Assembly (NCBI GenBank): GCA_903895195.1
Contig: CAITSZ010000039.1
Span: 17,292 to 81,291 of the forward strand
DNA from: an uncultured Chlorobiaceae bacterium
GTDB taxonomy: Bacteria > Bacteroidota > Chlorobiia > Chlorobiales > Chlorobiaceae
Length of the DNA stretch: 64,000 nt
Direction: 5' to 3'
Shown: piece after piece, positions 26,017-35,079 of the stretch
Position numbering within the stretch: the first letter of the stretch is position 1
Layout: the number at the start of each line of letters is the position of its first letter
Translations under genes and position numbers: made by a program
The notes under the pieces: model-generated
Databases searched by the model: none
Told to the model about the DNA's origin: nothing
What the model saw: the letters and a program-made list of their open reading frames with translations, nothing else

Positions 26017-26712
26017 CTATACAACGGCACCAAAGAACCTGCCAACACCAGCCGTAATCACCATCGCAAGTGCACCCCAAAAGGCAACTCGAAGGGCACC
26101 TTTGGCTACAGATGCTCCGCCTGCGTATGCCGCTGTCCCCCCAAGAACACTTAATGTGACAAGAGCAGTAACAGATAAAACTTCAACAAACCGGCCCGAA
26201 GGTGCCAGCAGCACCGCTAAAATAGGAATAATTGCACCTCCAATAAACGAGATAGCAGAAGCAAACGCAGCCTGAATAGGTCTTGCCCGAAGAGTCTCTG
26301 TAATACCAAGTTCATCCCTGACATGTGCAGAAAGGGCATCCTTCGACATGAGGCTAACTGCCACAAGCCTTGCAAGTGGTCCATCAAGACCCCTGCCTAT
26401 ATAAATTGAGGTCAGCTCCTCTAATTCGTGCTCCGGATCAGTTTCAAGTTCCTTCTTTTCTCGTTCGATATCCGCCTCTTCTGTATCAGATTGAGATTGA
26501 ACGGACACATACTCGCCTGCTGCCATAGACATAGCGCCAGCCACCAGACCAGCCACCCCTGTTAGCAGGATACTGCCTTGTGGAACACCGGCAGCAGCTA
26601 CGCCGATAAGCAGACTTGCTACCGATATCGTACCGTCATTCGCCCCAAGCACTGCAGCTCGAAGCCAGCCAATCCGCTCAGCTCTGTGTGCCTCCCTGTG
26701 AATGTATGCCAT
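26017..26712 (-). CDS. VIT1/CCC1-family iron/manganese transporter
   Basis: About 231 residues with the VIT1/Nodulin-21 layout. The opening HRAERIGWLRAAVLGANDGTISVASLLIG is the family signature, followed by the second helix with GAMSMAAGEYVSVQSQ, a cytosolic acidic Glu/Asp-rich metal-binding hairpin (TEEADIEREKKELETDPEHELEE), then three more helices. It likely moves Fe(II) or Mn(II). TTG 26715 and ATG 26712 are both in frame; GGGAG lies 9 bases before the ATG. Confidence 0.9.
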   Translation of the reverse strand: MAYIHREAHRAERIGWLRAAVLGANDGTISVASLLIGVAAAGVPQGSILLTGVAGLVAGAMSMAAGEYVSVQSQSDTEEADIEREKKELETDPEHELEELTSIYIGRGLDGPLARLVAVSLMSKDALSAHVRDELGITETLRARPIQAAFASAISFIGGAIIPILAVLLAPSGRFVEVLSVTALVTLSVLGGTAAYAGGASVAKGALRVAFWGALAMVITAGVGRFFGAVV

Positions 26713-26977
26713 CAATCAATTCTCCCTTTTGATAAACTTGTTCTATGAATTAGAGAAAACCTCCGGATAGTAAGCTTAGAGCAGTATAAACTTTAGGATA
26801 CGCTAAAAATCATGAGATTGAGCAGTCAGATTGCCTTATGTTGAGGCTTCAATAGTTTGAAAAAAAGTCATATACTCCAAGACATTGTTATCAATATAAT
26901 TACATAGAAAGTCAAAGCACTGACAAGAGCCGTTTCGCAGTGATTTTTTGACTGGCAACCAGTTCAAATTCAAGAAA

Positions 26978-27613
26978 ATGAAAGTAATAGCAATCAACGG
27001 AAGCCCCAAACATGATGGAAATACCTGGCATGCACTGACAGGTGTCGGCCTGCAACTTCATGAAAACGGTATTGAGTTTGAGATTATTCATATAGGAAAC
27101 AAGGCTGTCAGAGGATGTATGGCATGCGGAACATGTGCGAATAATAAAGATGAGAAATGCAGCATAAGCACCGATCCTGTAAATGAATGGATTCAGCAGA
27201 TAAAAGAAGCTGACGGCATAATTCTTGGTTCGCCGGTTTATTATGCGGGCATTGCAGGAACAATGAAATGTTTCCTCGACAGAGCATTTTATGTCGCAGG
27301 GGTTAATGGAGGATTGTTCCGCCAGAAAGTTGCCGCTGCAGTTGTTGCTGTTCGCCGCACAGGAGGTTCTACCACCTTCGACAGCCTCAACCATTATCTG
27401 ACCTATTCCGAAATGATTCTTGCCACCTCAAATTACTGGAACATCTCGCATGGCAGAACGCCGGGTGAAGTGCTGCAGGATGGCGAGGGAGTGCAGATCA
27501 TGGATGTCCTTGGCCGGAATATGGCATGGCTTCTCAAAATGCGAGAGGCAACAAAAGCTTCGCTGCCCCCACCCGCCCAGGTTGAAAAAATTTATACCCA
27601 CTTCATAAGGTAG
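26978..27613 (+). CDS. NADPH-dependent FMN reductase / iron-sulfur flavoprotein-like
   Basis: A 211-residue flavodoxin-fold reductase. IAINGSPKHDGNT is the FMN phosphate loop. A cysteine cluster (RGCMACGTCANNKDEKC) resembles those of the iron-sulfur flavoprotein group. ILGSPVYYAGIAGTMKCFLDR is the second FMN-contact region. The ORF track starts at a TTG 30 bases earlier, but the ATG directly precedes the beta strand MKVIAINGSP. A strong hairpin follows the stop. Confidence 0.87.
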   Translation: MKVIAINGSPKHDGNTWHALTGVGLQLHENGIEFEIIHIGNKAVRGCMACGTCANNKDEKCSISTDPVNEWIQQIKEADGIILGSPVYYAGIAGTMKCFLDRAFYVAGVNGGLFRQKVAAAVVAVRRTGGSTTFDSLNHYLTYSEMILATSNYWNISHGRTPGEVLQDGEGVQIMDVLGRNMAWLLKMREATKASLPPPAQVEKIYTHFIR

Positions 27614-28204
27614 CTCAGGGATATCATAAAACAGTCCCGCACCTCACCAGAATTATATGGTGAGGTGCTCGCTTGCCCGTAACCATTATAATTTCATTCA
27701 TCCTCCGGTTGAAACCCGCTCAAAGCAGTATATTTTACTGATAAATACGATACGCCATAGTTACAATATTAATACGTCAAGCGTTTTAGCGAAGGGTTCG
27801 CTACCACTTCAAAAGCGTATCTGATTTTATCAAACTCCTAGGTTCGAGTGTGTAATTTGTGAAGTTTTATAATCTTTTTCCGCTTGCATATAACTCTTAA
27901 CAGATTACTGCAAAAGGTCGACATCTGTGCCTGTCATGCTCTTTTATGGAAAATTTTGTTCTCTGCTATTGAACGCTTTTATTATCCTTATTGTTTACTC
28001 TTCTTCCATTGGTATAACAATACCTTTTGAATCCCGTTACAGAGTCCGGATCGCAAGATCATCGGACCGGCTTCTTTCACATAAGGATTAATATTTCAGG
28101 CTGGCGAATTTGACATTAATGTATTTTTCCTTAACATACCATGTTTGTGTCATTTCGCTTCCTGCTCCACGTTAAGTAACCTATACCACGTGTCAAATAT
28201 CAAG
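27614..28204. other. Gene-free region upstream of the Hdr-Flx operon
   Basis: About 590 bases without a supported gene. Apart from the hairpin at 27639, it should contain the promoter of the seven-function Hdr-Flx operon. I could not set -35/-10 boxes or an operator with confidence. Confidence 0.5.
27639..27668 (+). terminator. Hairpin downstream of the flavin reductase
   Basis: GCACCTCACCA (27639-27649) and TGGTGAGGTGC (27658-27668) form a perfect 11-bp stem around GAATTATA. There is no long T-run, so intrinsic termination is probable rather than certain. Confidence 0.6.
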
Positions 28205-29698
28205 ATGACAGTATCGGATGCCCTTAAGCATCAGCTTGAGGAATCCACAGGCAATGACTACAACTGCTGCTACCAGTGCGGTAAATGCACAGCTGGTTGC
28301 CCGGCGGGAACATTTATGGATAATCCTCCAGCCAGAATCATGCGCCTTGTTCAGGCCGGCTATATGGAAGAGGCACTCAAAAGCGATGCCCTCTGGTACT
28401 GTGTAGGCTGCCAGACCTGTACGTCACGATGTCCCCAGAATATGGAGATTGCTGCCACCATGGACTCTCTAAGAGCTCTGGCACTTGAAAAGAATATTAT
28501 TTCAGAAGACAAGGCAAAAAAACTTGTCAATGCCTTCCACCTCTCTTTCCTCAACAACATTCGTAAACATGGACGTCTTGAGGAACTTGCCCTCGTCAAC
28601 AGCTACAAGCTTCGCACAAAAACCTTTCTTCAGGATGCCTCATCAGGCTTCAAGATGATCAAAGAGGGCAAAATCAATCCATTGCATAGCTTTACCGGTA
28701 AAGGCGGAGTAAAGGCAAAGGATCAGATAGCCAGAATTTTTGCAGCTTCCGAAAAGCCATCTCACTCATCGGTTCCTAAACGACGCCCGATAAAAAAAGA
28801 GTTTAAAGCCAAGGCTCCCCTGTCGATCAAGCCAGGCATGACCATCGGCTACTACCCGGGATGCTCTCTGAGCGGCACTGCTAAGGAATTCGATATTTCA
28901 GTGAAAAAAATGTGCTCCCTGCTTGGCATTAAGTTGCAGGAAATAGATGACTGGAACTGCTGTGGAGCTACTTCGGCTCATGCCACAAACCACAAGCTTG
29001 CCCTGCTTCTTCCCGCAAGAAACCAGGCACTTGCCGATTCTCAGGGACTGAGTTGTGTCCTTGCTCCTTGCGCCGCCTGCCAGAACCGTCAGGTAACAAC
29101 CCGTCAAGCCCTCATAGATTCGGCCGAGCTTCGTGAAGAAGTTCGCTCAATTACCGGAATAGAACCGACATGTAGTGCGGAATTTATCGGTGTTACCCAG
29201 TTGCTTGAAGCAATGGACCCTGAGGAGATTAAAAAAAGGGTTACAAAGCCTCTCACAGGGCTTAATCTTGCCTGCTATTACGGATGCCTGCTGGTTCGAC
29301 CAATGGAGGCAATGGGTTTTGATGATACTGAAAACCCTCTGAAGATGGAGGTAATCATGACCGCTCTTGGAGCTTCACCTGTCGATTGGGCATTCAAAAT
29401 AGAGTGCTGTGGAGCAGGTCTCACGCTGGCACAGCAACCACTAGTTGAAGAACTCACGCACAAGATTGCTAAAAATGCAGCTATAAACGGTGCCGACGCA
29501 TTTGTCGTAGCCTGTCCCCTCTGCCATTCCAATCTTGACATGCGCCAGGAAAGCATGAGAAAGCGCTTCGGTGATGTTAAACCGATGCCGGTTTACTATA
29601 TTTCAGAATTGGTGGCCATTGCTTGCGGAGCCAATCCATCTGACGTTGCTGTGGGTAAACATTTTGTTCCTGCTCTCGATCTGGTTTCGAAATTTTAA
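28205..29698 (+). CDS. hdrCB: Heterodisulfide reductase HdrC-HdrB fusion
   Basis: About 497 residues. The N-terminal HdrC-like part (roughly 1-150) carries two [4Fe-4S] motifs, CCYQCGKCTAGCP and CVGCQTCTSRCP. A linker leads to an HdrB-like part with two cysteine-rich CCG modules: YYPGCSLSG...WNCCGA...CAACQ and CYYGCLL...ECCGAG...CPLC. These bind the noncubane clusters that cleave disulfides. In most organisms hdrC and hdrB are separate genes. The ORF track begins at GTG 28145; ATG 28205 (MTVSDALKHQLEE) is preferred because upstream residues are unlike HdrC. First gene of the operon. Confidence 0.92.
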   Translation: MTVSDALKHQLEESTGNDYNCCYQCGKCTAGCPAGTFMDNPPARIMRLVQAGYMEEALKSDALWYCVGCQTCTSRCPQNMEIAATMDSLRALALEKNIISEDKAKKLVNAFHLSFLNNIRKHGRLEELALVNSYKLRTKTFLQDASSGFKMIKEGKINPLHSFTGKGGVKAKDQIARIFAASEKPSHSSVPKRRPIKKEFKAKAPLSIKPGMTIGYYPGCSLSGTAKEFDISVKKMCSLLGIKLQEIDDWNCCGATSAHATNHKLALLLPARNQALADSQGLSCVLAPCAACQNRQVTTRQALIDSAELREEVRSITGIEPTCSAEFIGVTQLLEAMDPEEIKKRVTKPLTGLNLACYYGCLLVRPMEAMGFDDTENPLKMEVIMTALGASPVDWAFKIECCGAGLTLAQQPLVEELTHKIAKNAAINGADAFVVACPLCHSNLDMRQESMRKRFGDVKPMPVYYISELVAIACGANPSDVAVGKHFVPALDLVSKF

Positions 29699-29873
29699 AA
29701 GAAAAGAAATATTTCTGCTGGTCTTCGATGATTTAAACGATCATCATCCTCTGCAGGGCTTTCGGGGCAATTTCGTGCATAATTGAACATAATGAACCGG
29801 GGTGCTGTTCTTTCTTTGCACCATTTACCAGAGGTACCGTCATTATGGCGGTTTCATACTAAATGATTGAATT

Positions 29874-31844
29874 ATGGCGAAAATAGGGGTATTCATCTGT
29901 CACTGCGGCGAAAACATAGGCGCAAAGGTTGACTGTACCAAACTGGCTGCTGCAATGGGAGAACACCCCGGCGTTGCAGTTTCGGTTGAGTATAAATATT
30001 TCTGTTCTGATCCTGGCCAGGAGAGCGTTAAACGGGCAATCCGCGACAATAACCTTACAGGTGTCGTTGTTGCCGCCTGCTCACCAAGAATGCATGAAGC
30101 AACGTTCCGCAAGGCATGTGCTGAAGCCGGTCTGAACCCTTATCTTTGTGAAATTGCAAACATCCGCGAGCAGTGCTCATGGGTTCATACGGATAGTGAC
30201 CAGGCGACCGAAAAAGCCATGGACATCACCCGTTCAATGGTCGAGAAAGTTAAACGCAATAATAAACTTCAGCCTATTGAGGTACCTGTCACCCGTCGCG
30301 CCCTTGTAATTGGCGGAGGAATTGCAGGCATCCAGGCGGCACTCGATATCGCCAATGCAGGCCAGGAGGTAGTACTGGTTGAGCGTGAACCGACCCTTGG
30401 CGGACACATGGCTCAACTGTCAGAGACATTCCCTACGCTCGATTGTTCCCAGTGCATCATGACTCCGCGCATGGTCGAAGCCGCTCAGCACCCCAAAATC
30501 AGGCTGCTTACCTATGCTGAAATTGAGAGCGTTGATGGTTATATCGGAAACTTTTCCGTCCGCGTCCGTATGAAGTCGCGCTACGTTGATATAGATAAAT
30601 GTACCGGCTGTGGCGACTGCATTACAAAGTGTCCTGCAAAAAAAATCTCAAGTGAGTTTGATTGCGGTCTCGGAAAACGCACAGCCATTTATACCCCTTT
30701 TGCCCAGTCTGTCCCCAATATCCCAGTCATTGACAAGGCGAATTGCATCTATTTCAAAAACGGCAAATGCAAAATCTGCGCTAAAACATGCCAGTGCGAC
30801 GCTATTAACTTCGATATGGAGGATACCTTTGAGGATCTGGAAATAGGCGCAATTGTTGTGGCCACAGGTTTTCAGGTTCAAAATAATACCATGTACGGTG
30901 AGTATGGCTACGGAAAATATCCCGACGTCATTAACGGCCTTCAATTCGAGCGTCTCGCCTCGGCAAGCGGACCTACTGCAGGCAAAATCCTTAGACCTTC
31001 GGATGGCGTTGAACCGCAAACAGTAGTCTTTATCCAGTGTGCCGGATCGCGCGACCCGTCAAAAGGGGTTCGCTATTGTTCCAAGATTTGCTGCATGTAC
31101 ACTGCAAAGCACGCCATGCTTTACTCGCATAAGGTTCATGGCGGAAAAACCCACATTTTCTATATGGATATCCGTGCTGCCGGCAAAGGATACGACGAGT
31201 TCAGCCGCAGGGCGATAGAAGATGATGAAGCCGCATATCTACGCGGCCGGGTGAGCAAGGTATGGCAGGAAAACGGCAAACTGATGGTCAGGGGCGTTGA
31301 CACCCTTCTTGGCAGACCTGTAGAAATAGCGGCAGATATGGTTGTACTGGCTACCGCAATTATTGCACAGCCCGATGCGAAAGAGTTTGCCAAAACAATC
31401 GGCATAGGTTATGACGAATACGGTTTCTACAACGAGGCTCATCTTAAACTCCGCCCTGTTGAATCATCCACAGCTGGAGTTTTCCTTGCGGGAGCCTGCC
31501 AGTCTCCTAAAGATATTCCCGATTCAGTTGCCCAGGCATCGGCAACTGCAAGCAAGGTACTTGCTCTGTTCAGCAAGGATATGCTTGAGAGAGAACCGGT
31601 TGTTGCCACAAATAACGAAGCAACCTGCGCAGGATGCTGGGGATGCGTCCTGGCGTGTCCATACAATGCTATCGAGCAGAAAGATATTCTCGACCGTTCC
31701 GGAAAAGTCATCAAACGGGTCGCATCCGTCAATCCCGGCTTATGCCAGGGCTGCGGCACCTGTGTTACCTTCTGCCGCTCGAACAGTCTTGATCTGGCAG
31801 GATTTACTGAAAAACAGATTTTTGCAGAAGTGATGGGTCTCTGA
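29874..31844 (+). CDS. hdrA: Heterodisulfide reductase HdrA, FAD/FeS subunit
   Basis: A 656-residue flavin-based subunit. The N-terminus has ICHCGENIG; the FAD motif is VIGGGIAGIQAALDIA; LDCSQCIMTPRM is the conserved HdrA cysteine loop. A ferredoxin insert (CTGCGDCITKCP) sits in the middle, and the C-terminus ends with two more clusters (CAGCWGCVLACP and CQGCGTCVTFC). HdrA is the electron-splitting centre in known Hdr complexes. It begins 175 bases after hdrCB. That gap holds no gene, so an internal promoter is possible. Confidence 0.95.
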   Translation: MAKIGVFICHCGENIGAKVDCTKLAAAMGEHPGVAVSVEYKYFCSDPGQESVKRAIRDNNLTGVVVAACSPRMHEATFRKACAEAGLNPYLCEIANIREQCSWVHTDSDQATEKAMDITRSMVEKVKRNNKLQPIEVPVTRRALVIGGGIAGIQAALDIANAGQEVVLVEREPTLGGHMAQLSETFPTLDCSQCIMTPRMVEAAQHPKIRLLTYAEIESVDGYIGNFSVRVRMKSRYVDIDKCTGCGDCITKCPAKKISSEFDCGLGKRTAIYTPFAQSVPNIPVIDKANCIYFKNGKCKICAKTCQCDAINFDMEDTFEDLEIGAIVVATGFQVQNNTMYGEYGYGKYPDVINGLQFERLASASGPTAGKILRPSDGVEPQTVVFIQCAGSRDPSKGVRYCSKICCMYTAKHAMLYSHKVHGGKTHIFYMDIRAAGKGYDEFSRRAIEDDEAAYLRGRVSKVWQENGKLMVRGVDTLLGRPVEIAADMVVLATAIIAQPDAKEFAKTIGIGYDEYGFYNEAHLKLRPVESSTAGVFLAGACQSPKDIPDSVAQASATASKVLALFSKDMLEREPVVATNNEATCAGCWGCVLACPYNAIEQKDILDRSGKVIKRVASVNPGLCQGCGTCVTFCRSNSLDLAGFTEKQIFAEVMGL

Positions 31845-31892
31845 AAAAGAGCTCTCCCTCAATACTGAACAACTGAACTTTGCTACCGGAGT

Positions 31893-32348
31893 ATGCCGAT
31901 GAGTGAAACTTTTGAGCCCGAAATCATTGCGTTTGTCTGCACCTACTGTACCTATGCCGGCGCTGACCTTGCAGGGACAAGCCGGTTGAAGTACGCTCCT
32001 AATGTGCGCATTATCCGTCTTCCATGCACGGGAAGGATCAGCCCGATGTTTATCCTTAAAGCTCTGCAGAAAGGCGCTGATGGGGTTCTTATAAGCGGAT
32101 GCCACCCTGGCGACTGCCATTTTACCCATGGAAACTATCACGCACGGCGGAGATGGATGGTTTTTCGTGCACTGCTTGACTTTATTGGTATTCCACCTGA
32201 GCGGGTCAAGTACTCCTGGATCAGTGCAGCTGAAGGTGTAAAGTTTGCTGAATTCATAAACAGCGTCACTGAAGATATCCGGAAACTTGGTCCTTTTGAG
32301 CAGTACTCTCAATTGATTGAGCAAACACAGGCTCCAGCGTCACTATAA
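31893..32348 (+). CDS. flxD: MvhD/FlxD-like electron-transfer subunit
   Basis: A 151-residue [2Fe-2S] protein of the MvhD family. FVCTYCTYAGADLAG, RLPCTGRI and SGCHPGDCHF supply the five conserved cysteines. The family links HdrA to an electron-input module. Both ATG 31893 and ATG 31899 are possible starts, with CCGGAG just before the first. flxC begins 10 bases after the stop. Confidence 0.93.
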   Translation: MPMSETFEPEIIAFVCTYCTYAGADLAGTSRLKYAPNVRIIRLPCTGRISPMFILKALQKGADGVLISGCHPGDCHFTHGNYHARRRWMVFRALLDFIGIPPERVKYSWISAAEGVKFAEFINSVTEDIRKLGPFEQYSQLIEQTQAPASL

Positions 32349-32358
32349 TAAATACGGA

Positions 32359-33189
32359 ATGAGTATCGAGGAACAATACAGAACGAGGGCAAAGGAACTT
32401 CTTTCAGGCGGTGCTGTCAAAATGGTTATCGGGTATGGCAAGGGCTCTACCTCCGATAGACGTCGACCACTCTTTATCAGTTCAACTGATGAGGTAGATA
32501 GGCTTGTGCTTGATGACGCCTGCATACAGAACCTCTCAGGATATCTTGTCAGTGAAGGCCTTCTGAGCGACGAAAAGCGTGTTGCTGTCTTTCTCCGTCC
32601 TGAAGGAATACGCGCCATCAATATTCTGGCCGCTGAATCTCAGCTTGATGCCGAGCAGATTGTCATTTTTGGATTTGATGTCATCGGCACTGAAGTCAAG
32701 GCATTAAAAGGAATCCATGTTGAAGAGTTCTCCGATGTCATTAATTCTATCAAGAAGGGTGCTCCCGAAGCGAAAGAAGAGGAGCTCTTTGAGAAAATAG
32801 AAAAGATGAGCCCTCAGGAGCGCTTTTCTTTCTGGCAGGAGGAGTTTGCCAAGTGCATCAAATGCTATGCCTGCCGTCAGGCTTGCCCCATGTGTTACTG
32901 CCGTCGGTGCATTGTCGACAGCAATCAGCCGCAATGGGTCAACACCTCTTCGCATACACTCGGAAATTTTGAATGGAATATCGTCAGGGCATTTCACCTT
33001 TCAGGACGATGTGTGGAGTGCGGGAACTGTGATCGGGCATGTCCGGTCAATATTCCACTTCGTCTCATCAATCACAGGATGGCTGAGGAGGTCCTTGGGG
33101 CATTCGATCACTTTGCCGGCATGAGCAAAACCCAGGAACCTGTGCTTGCCAGTTTTAAAAAAGACGATTCCGAGACATTCATTCTCTAA
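32359..33189 (+). CDS. flxC: FlxC-like [4Fe-4S] electron-transfer protein
   Basis: About 276 residues. A FrhB-like N-terminal half (GYGKGSTSDRRRPLFI) is followed by ferredoxin motifs CIKCYACRQACPMCYCRRC and CVECGNCDRACPVN. The ORF track starts at TTG 32317 inside flxD; ATG 32359 gives the conserved MSIEEQYRTRAKELL start and no overlap. Position between flxD and flxB matches the flxDCBA order known from Desulfovibrio. Confidence 0.88.
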   Translation: MSIEEQYRTRAKELLSGGAVKMVIGYGKGSTSDRRRPLFISSTDEVDRLVLDDACIQNLSGYLVSEGLLSDEKRVAVFLRPEGIRAINILAAESQLDAEQIVIFGFDVIGTEVKALKGIHVEEFSDVINSIKKGAPEAKEEELFEKIEKMSPQERFSFWQEEFAKCIKCYACRQACPMCYCRRCIVDSNQPQWVNTSSHTLGNFEWNIVRAFHLSGRCVECGNCDRACPVNIPLRLINHRMAEEVLGAFDHFAGMSKTQEPVLASFKKDDSETFIL

Positions 33190-33202
33190 GTAACAAACTC
33201 GT

Positions 33203-34216
33203 ATGACAAAAATCCTTTTCAGCGATAAACTTGACAACTGTGTCGAACGATGGAAATCAGCCGGTTTAACTGTTATTGGTCCCGTTCAACGTGCCAATAT
33301 ATCAACCTACGCCGCAGTTGAACATGCTGCCGAATTAGATTTAGGGCTTATTCTTACCGACCGCTCGATCAAGGATCTTTTCTTTCCGCAGAGCGAGCCG
33401 ATGTTGCGTTATACGATCAAAAAAGAGTCCATTGATACTGATGAATGCCTGCCGCCTTCAGGGCCGAGAATCATCTTCGGTGCCCGGCCTTGTGATTCTT
33501 CAGGGATGGCAATTGACGATCCCCTTTTCGGATGGGACTATAAAGATGAATACTGGTTTCAGAGACGCAATGAATCGGTTATTGTAACAATTGCATGCAC
33601 AAAAGCGGATGATTTCTGCATGTGCACCTCTCTCAAAATGGCCCCGGACAGCTCGAAAGGCTCTGATGTCCTGCTTAGACCACTTGCTGGCGGAAAGGGA
33701 TGGGTAGTTGAGGAAGTGACTGACCGGGGACGGGAAGCTTTCAAAACCATTACTGATATTCTGCAGGAGAGCTCCGACACCGCCGCCCCTTTGGCTGTTG
33801 TTGAAAAAAAGTTTGACCTTGATTCCTGTGTCACCTGGCTGCAGAATCCTGAAAATTTCGAAAGCCGGTTCTGGAAAGAGATATCAATGCGCTGTATCGG
33901 CTGTGCGTCGTGTACCTTTCTCTGCCCTACCTGTCATTGCTTTGACATTCAGGATGAAGGTGATACCTACACCGGGATCAGACGGAAAAACTGGGACAGC
34001 TGCTCCTTTGCCCTCTTTACCATGCACACCTCAGGCCATAACCCCCGGTCAACACAATCCGCACGCTGGCGCCAGAGAATCATGCACAAATTCAATTATT
34101 TTCCAGGCAAATTCAGTGTGAACAGCTGCAGCGGATGTGGCCGATGCTCACGCCAGTGCCCTGTTGACATGGGAATCACCGAGACCTTACAAGAGATATC
34201 AAAATTATCGCAGTGA
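33203..34216 (+). CDS. flxB: FlxB-like (HydB/sulfhydrogenase beta-type) FeS protein
   Basis: A 337-residue protein related to the beta subunit of sulfhydrogenases. GARPCDSSGM is the conserved N-terminal loop, an IACTKADDFCMCTS cysteine stretch lies mid-protein, and two ferredoxin motifs follow (CIGCASCTFLCPTCHC and CSGCGRCSRQCPVD). It transfers electrons between the NAD(P)H-reactive FlxA and the rest of the complex. It ends in a 4-base GTGA overlap with flxA. Confidence 0.92.
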   Translation: MTKILFSDKLDNCVERWKSAGLTVIGPVQRANISTYAAVEHAAELDLGLILTDRSIKDLFFPQSEPMLRYTIKKESIDTDECLPPSGPRIIFGARPCDSSGMAIDDPLFGWDYKDEYWFQRRNESVIVTIACTKADDFCMCTSLKMAPDSSKGSDVLLRPLAGGKGWVVEEVTDRGREAFKTITDILQESSDTAAPLAVVEKKFDLDSCVTWLQNPENFESRFWKEISMRCIGCASCTFLCPTCHCFDIQDEGDTYTGIRRKNWDSCSFALFTMHTSGHNPRSTQSARWRQRIMHKFNYFPGKFSVNSCSGCGRCSRQCPVDMGITETLQEISKLSQ

Positions 34217-35079
34217 CAGAAATCATCCACAACACACAACAGAACATCTACAAACCGGCCATCATGAAAATTGTGGGCCGTCACGACGAAGCGCCAGGCG
34301 TGAGAACCATGAGACTGGAGTTTCAGGATGCTGCCGACCATGAGTTTTTCAAGGAGACCTACCGCACCGGCATGTTCGGCCTCTACGGCGTTTACGGCGA
34401 GGGGGAGAGCACCTTCTGTGTCGCAAGCCCTGAAACACGCAAGGATTATATCGAATGTACCTTCCGCCAGTCCGGCAGGGTAACCTCGGCACTTGCGAAT
34501 GCGGATATCGGCGACCTGATAACGTTCAGAGGGCCTTACGGAAATCGATTTCCCATTGAGGAGTTCCATGGCAAAAACCTCCTGTTCATTTCAGGCGGCA
34601 TAGCTCTCCCTCCAACGCGAAGCGTTATATGGTCATGCCTTGACCAGCGCGAGAAATTCGGCAAGGTCACTATTGTTTACGGGGCACGTACTGTGGCTGA
34701 TCTGGTTTATAAGCATGAACTTGAGGAGTGGCAGGAGAGAAGCGATGTCGATCTCGTGTTGACTGTTGATCCGGGCGGAGAATCTCCAGACTGGAAAAAC
34801 AGGATTGGATTTGTACCGACTGTCCTTGAAGAGGCAGCTCCCTCTCCGGATAACTGTATTGCTGTGATTTGCGGCCCGCCAATCATGATCAAATTCACCC
34901 TGATCTCGCTTAAAAAGCTCGGGTTCGACGAATCAAACGTCTATACGACTCTTGAAAACCGGATGAAATGCGGACTTGGCAAATGCGGAAGATGCAATGT
35001 CGGATCGGTCTATGTATGCAAAGAGGGACCAGTCTTTACAGCGGCTGAAGTTGCCAGGATGCCGGCTTCCGACCTATAA
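34213..35079 (+). CDS. flxA: FlxA-like NAD(P)H-flavin oxidoreductase subunit
   Basis: A 288-residue ferredoxin-NADP reductase-like subunit (HydG/sulfhydrogenase gamma type). It contains FAD-domain residues FGLYGVYGEGESTFCV, an NAD-domain start LLFISGGIALPPTRS, and C-terminal CGLGKCGRCNVGSVYVCKEGP binding a [2Fe-2S] cluster as in PyrK-type proteins. It starts with GTG, coupled to the flxB stop. It is the last gene of the operon and overlaps the convergent murB gene by 6 bases. Confidence 0.93.
   Translation: MTEIIHNTQQNIYKPAIMKIVGRHDEAPGVRTMRLEFQDAADHEFFKETYRTGMFGLYGVYGEGESTFCVASPETRKDYIECTFRQSGRVTSALANADIGDLITFRGPYGNRFPIEEFHGKNLLFISGGIALPPTRSVIWSCLDQREKFGKVTIVYGARTVADLVYKHELEEWQERSDVDLVLTVDPGGESPDWKNRIGFVPTVLEEAAPSPDNCIAVICGPPIMIKFTLISLKKLGFDESNVYTTLENRMKCGLGKCGRCNVGSVYVCKEGPVFTAAEVARMPASDL

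Noticed and set aside
27780-27860. tRNA-like GGTTCG stretches
   Set aside because: No cloverleaf could be formed around the GGTTCG sequences; no tRNA gene was found anywhere in the window.
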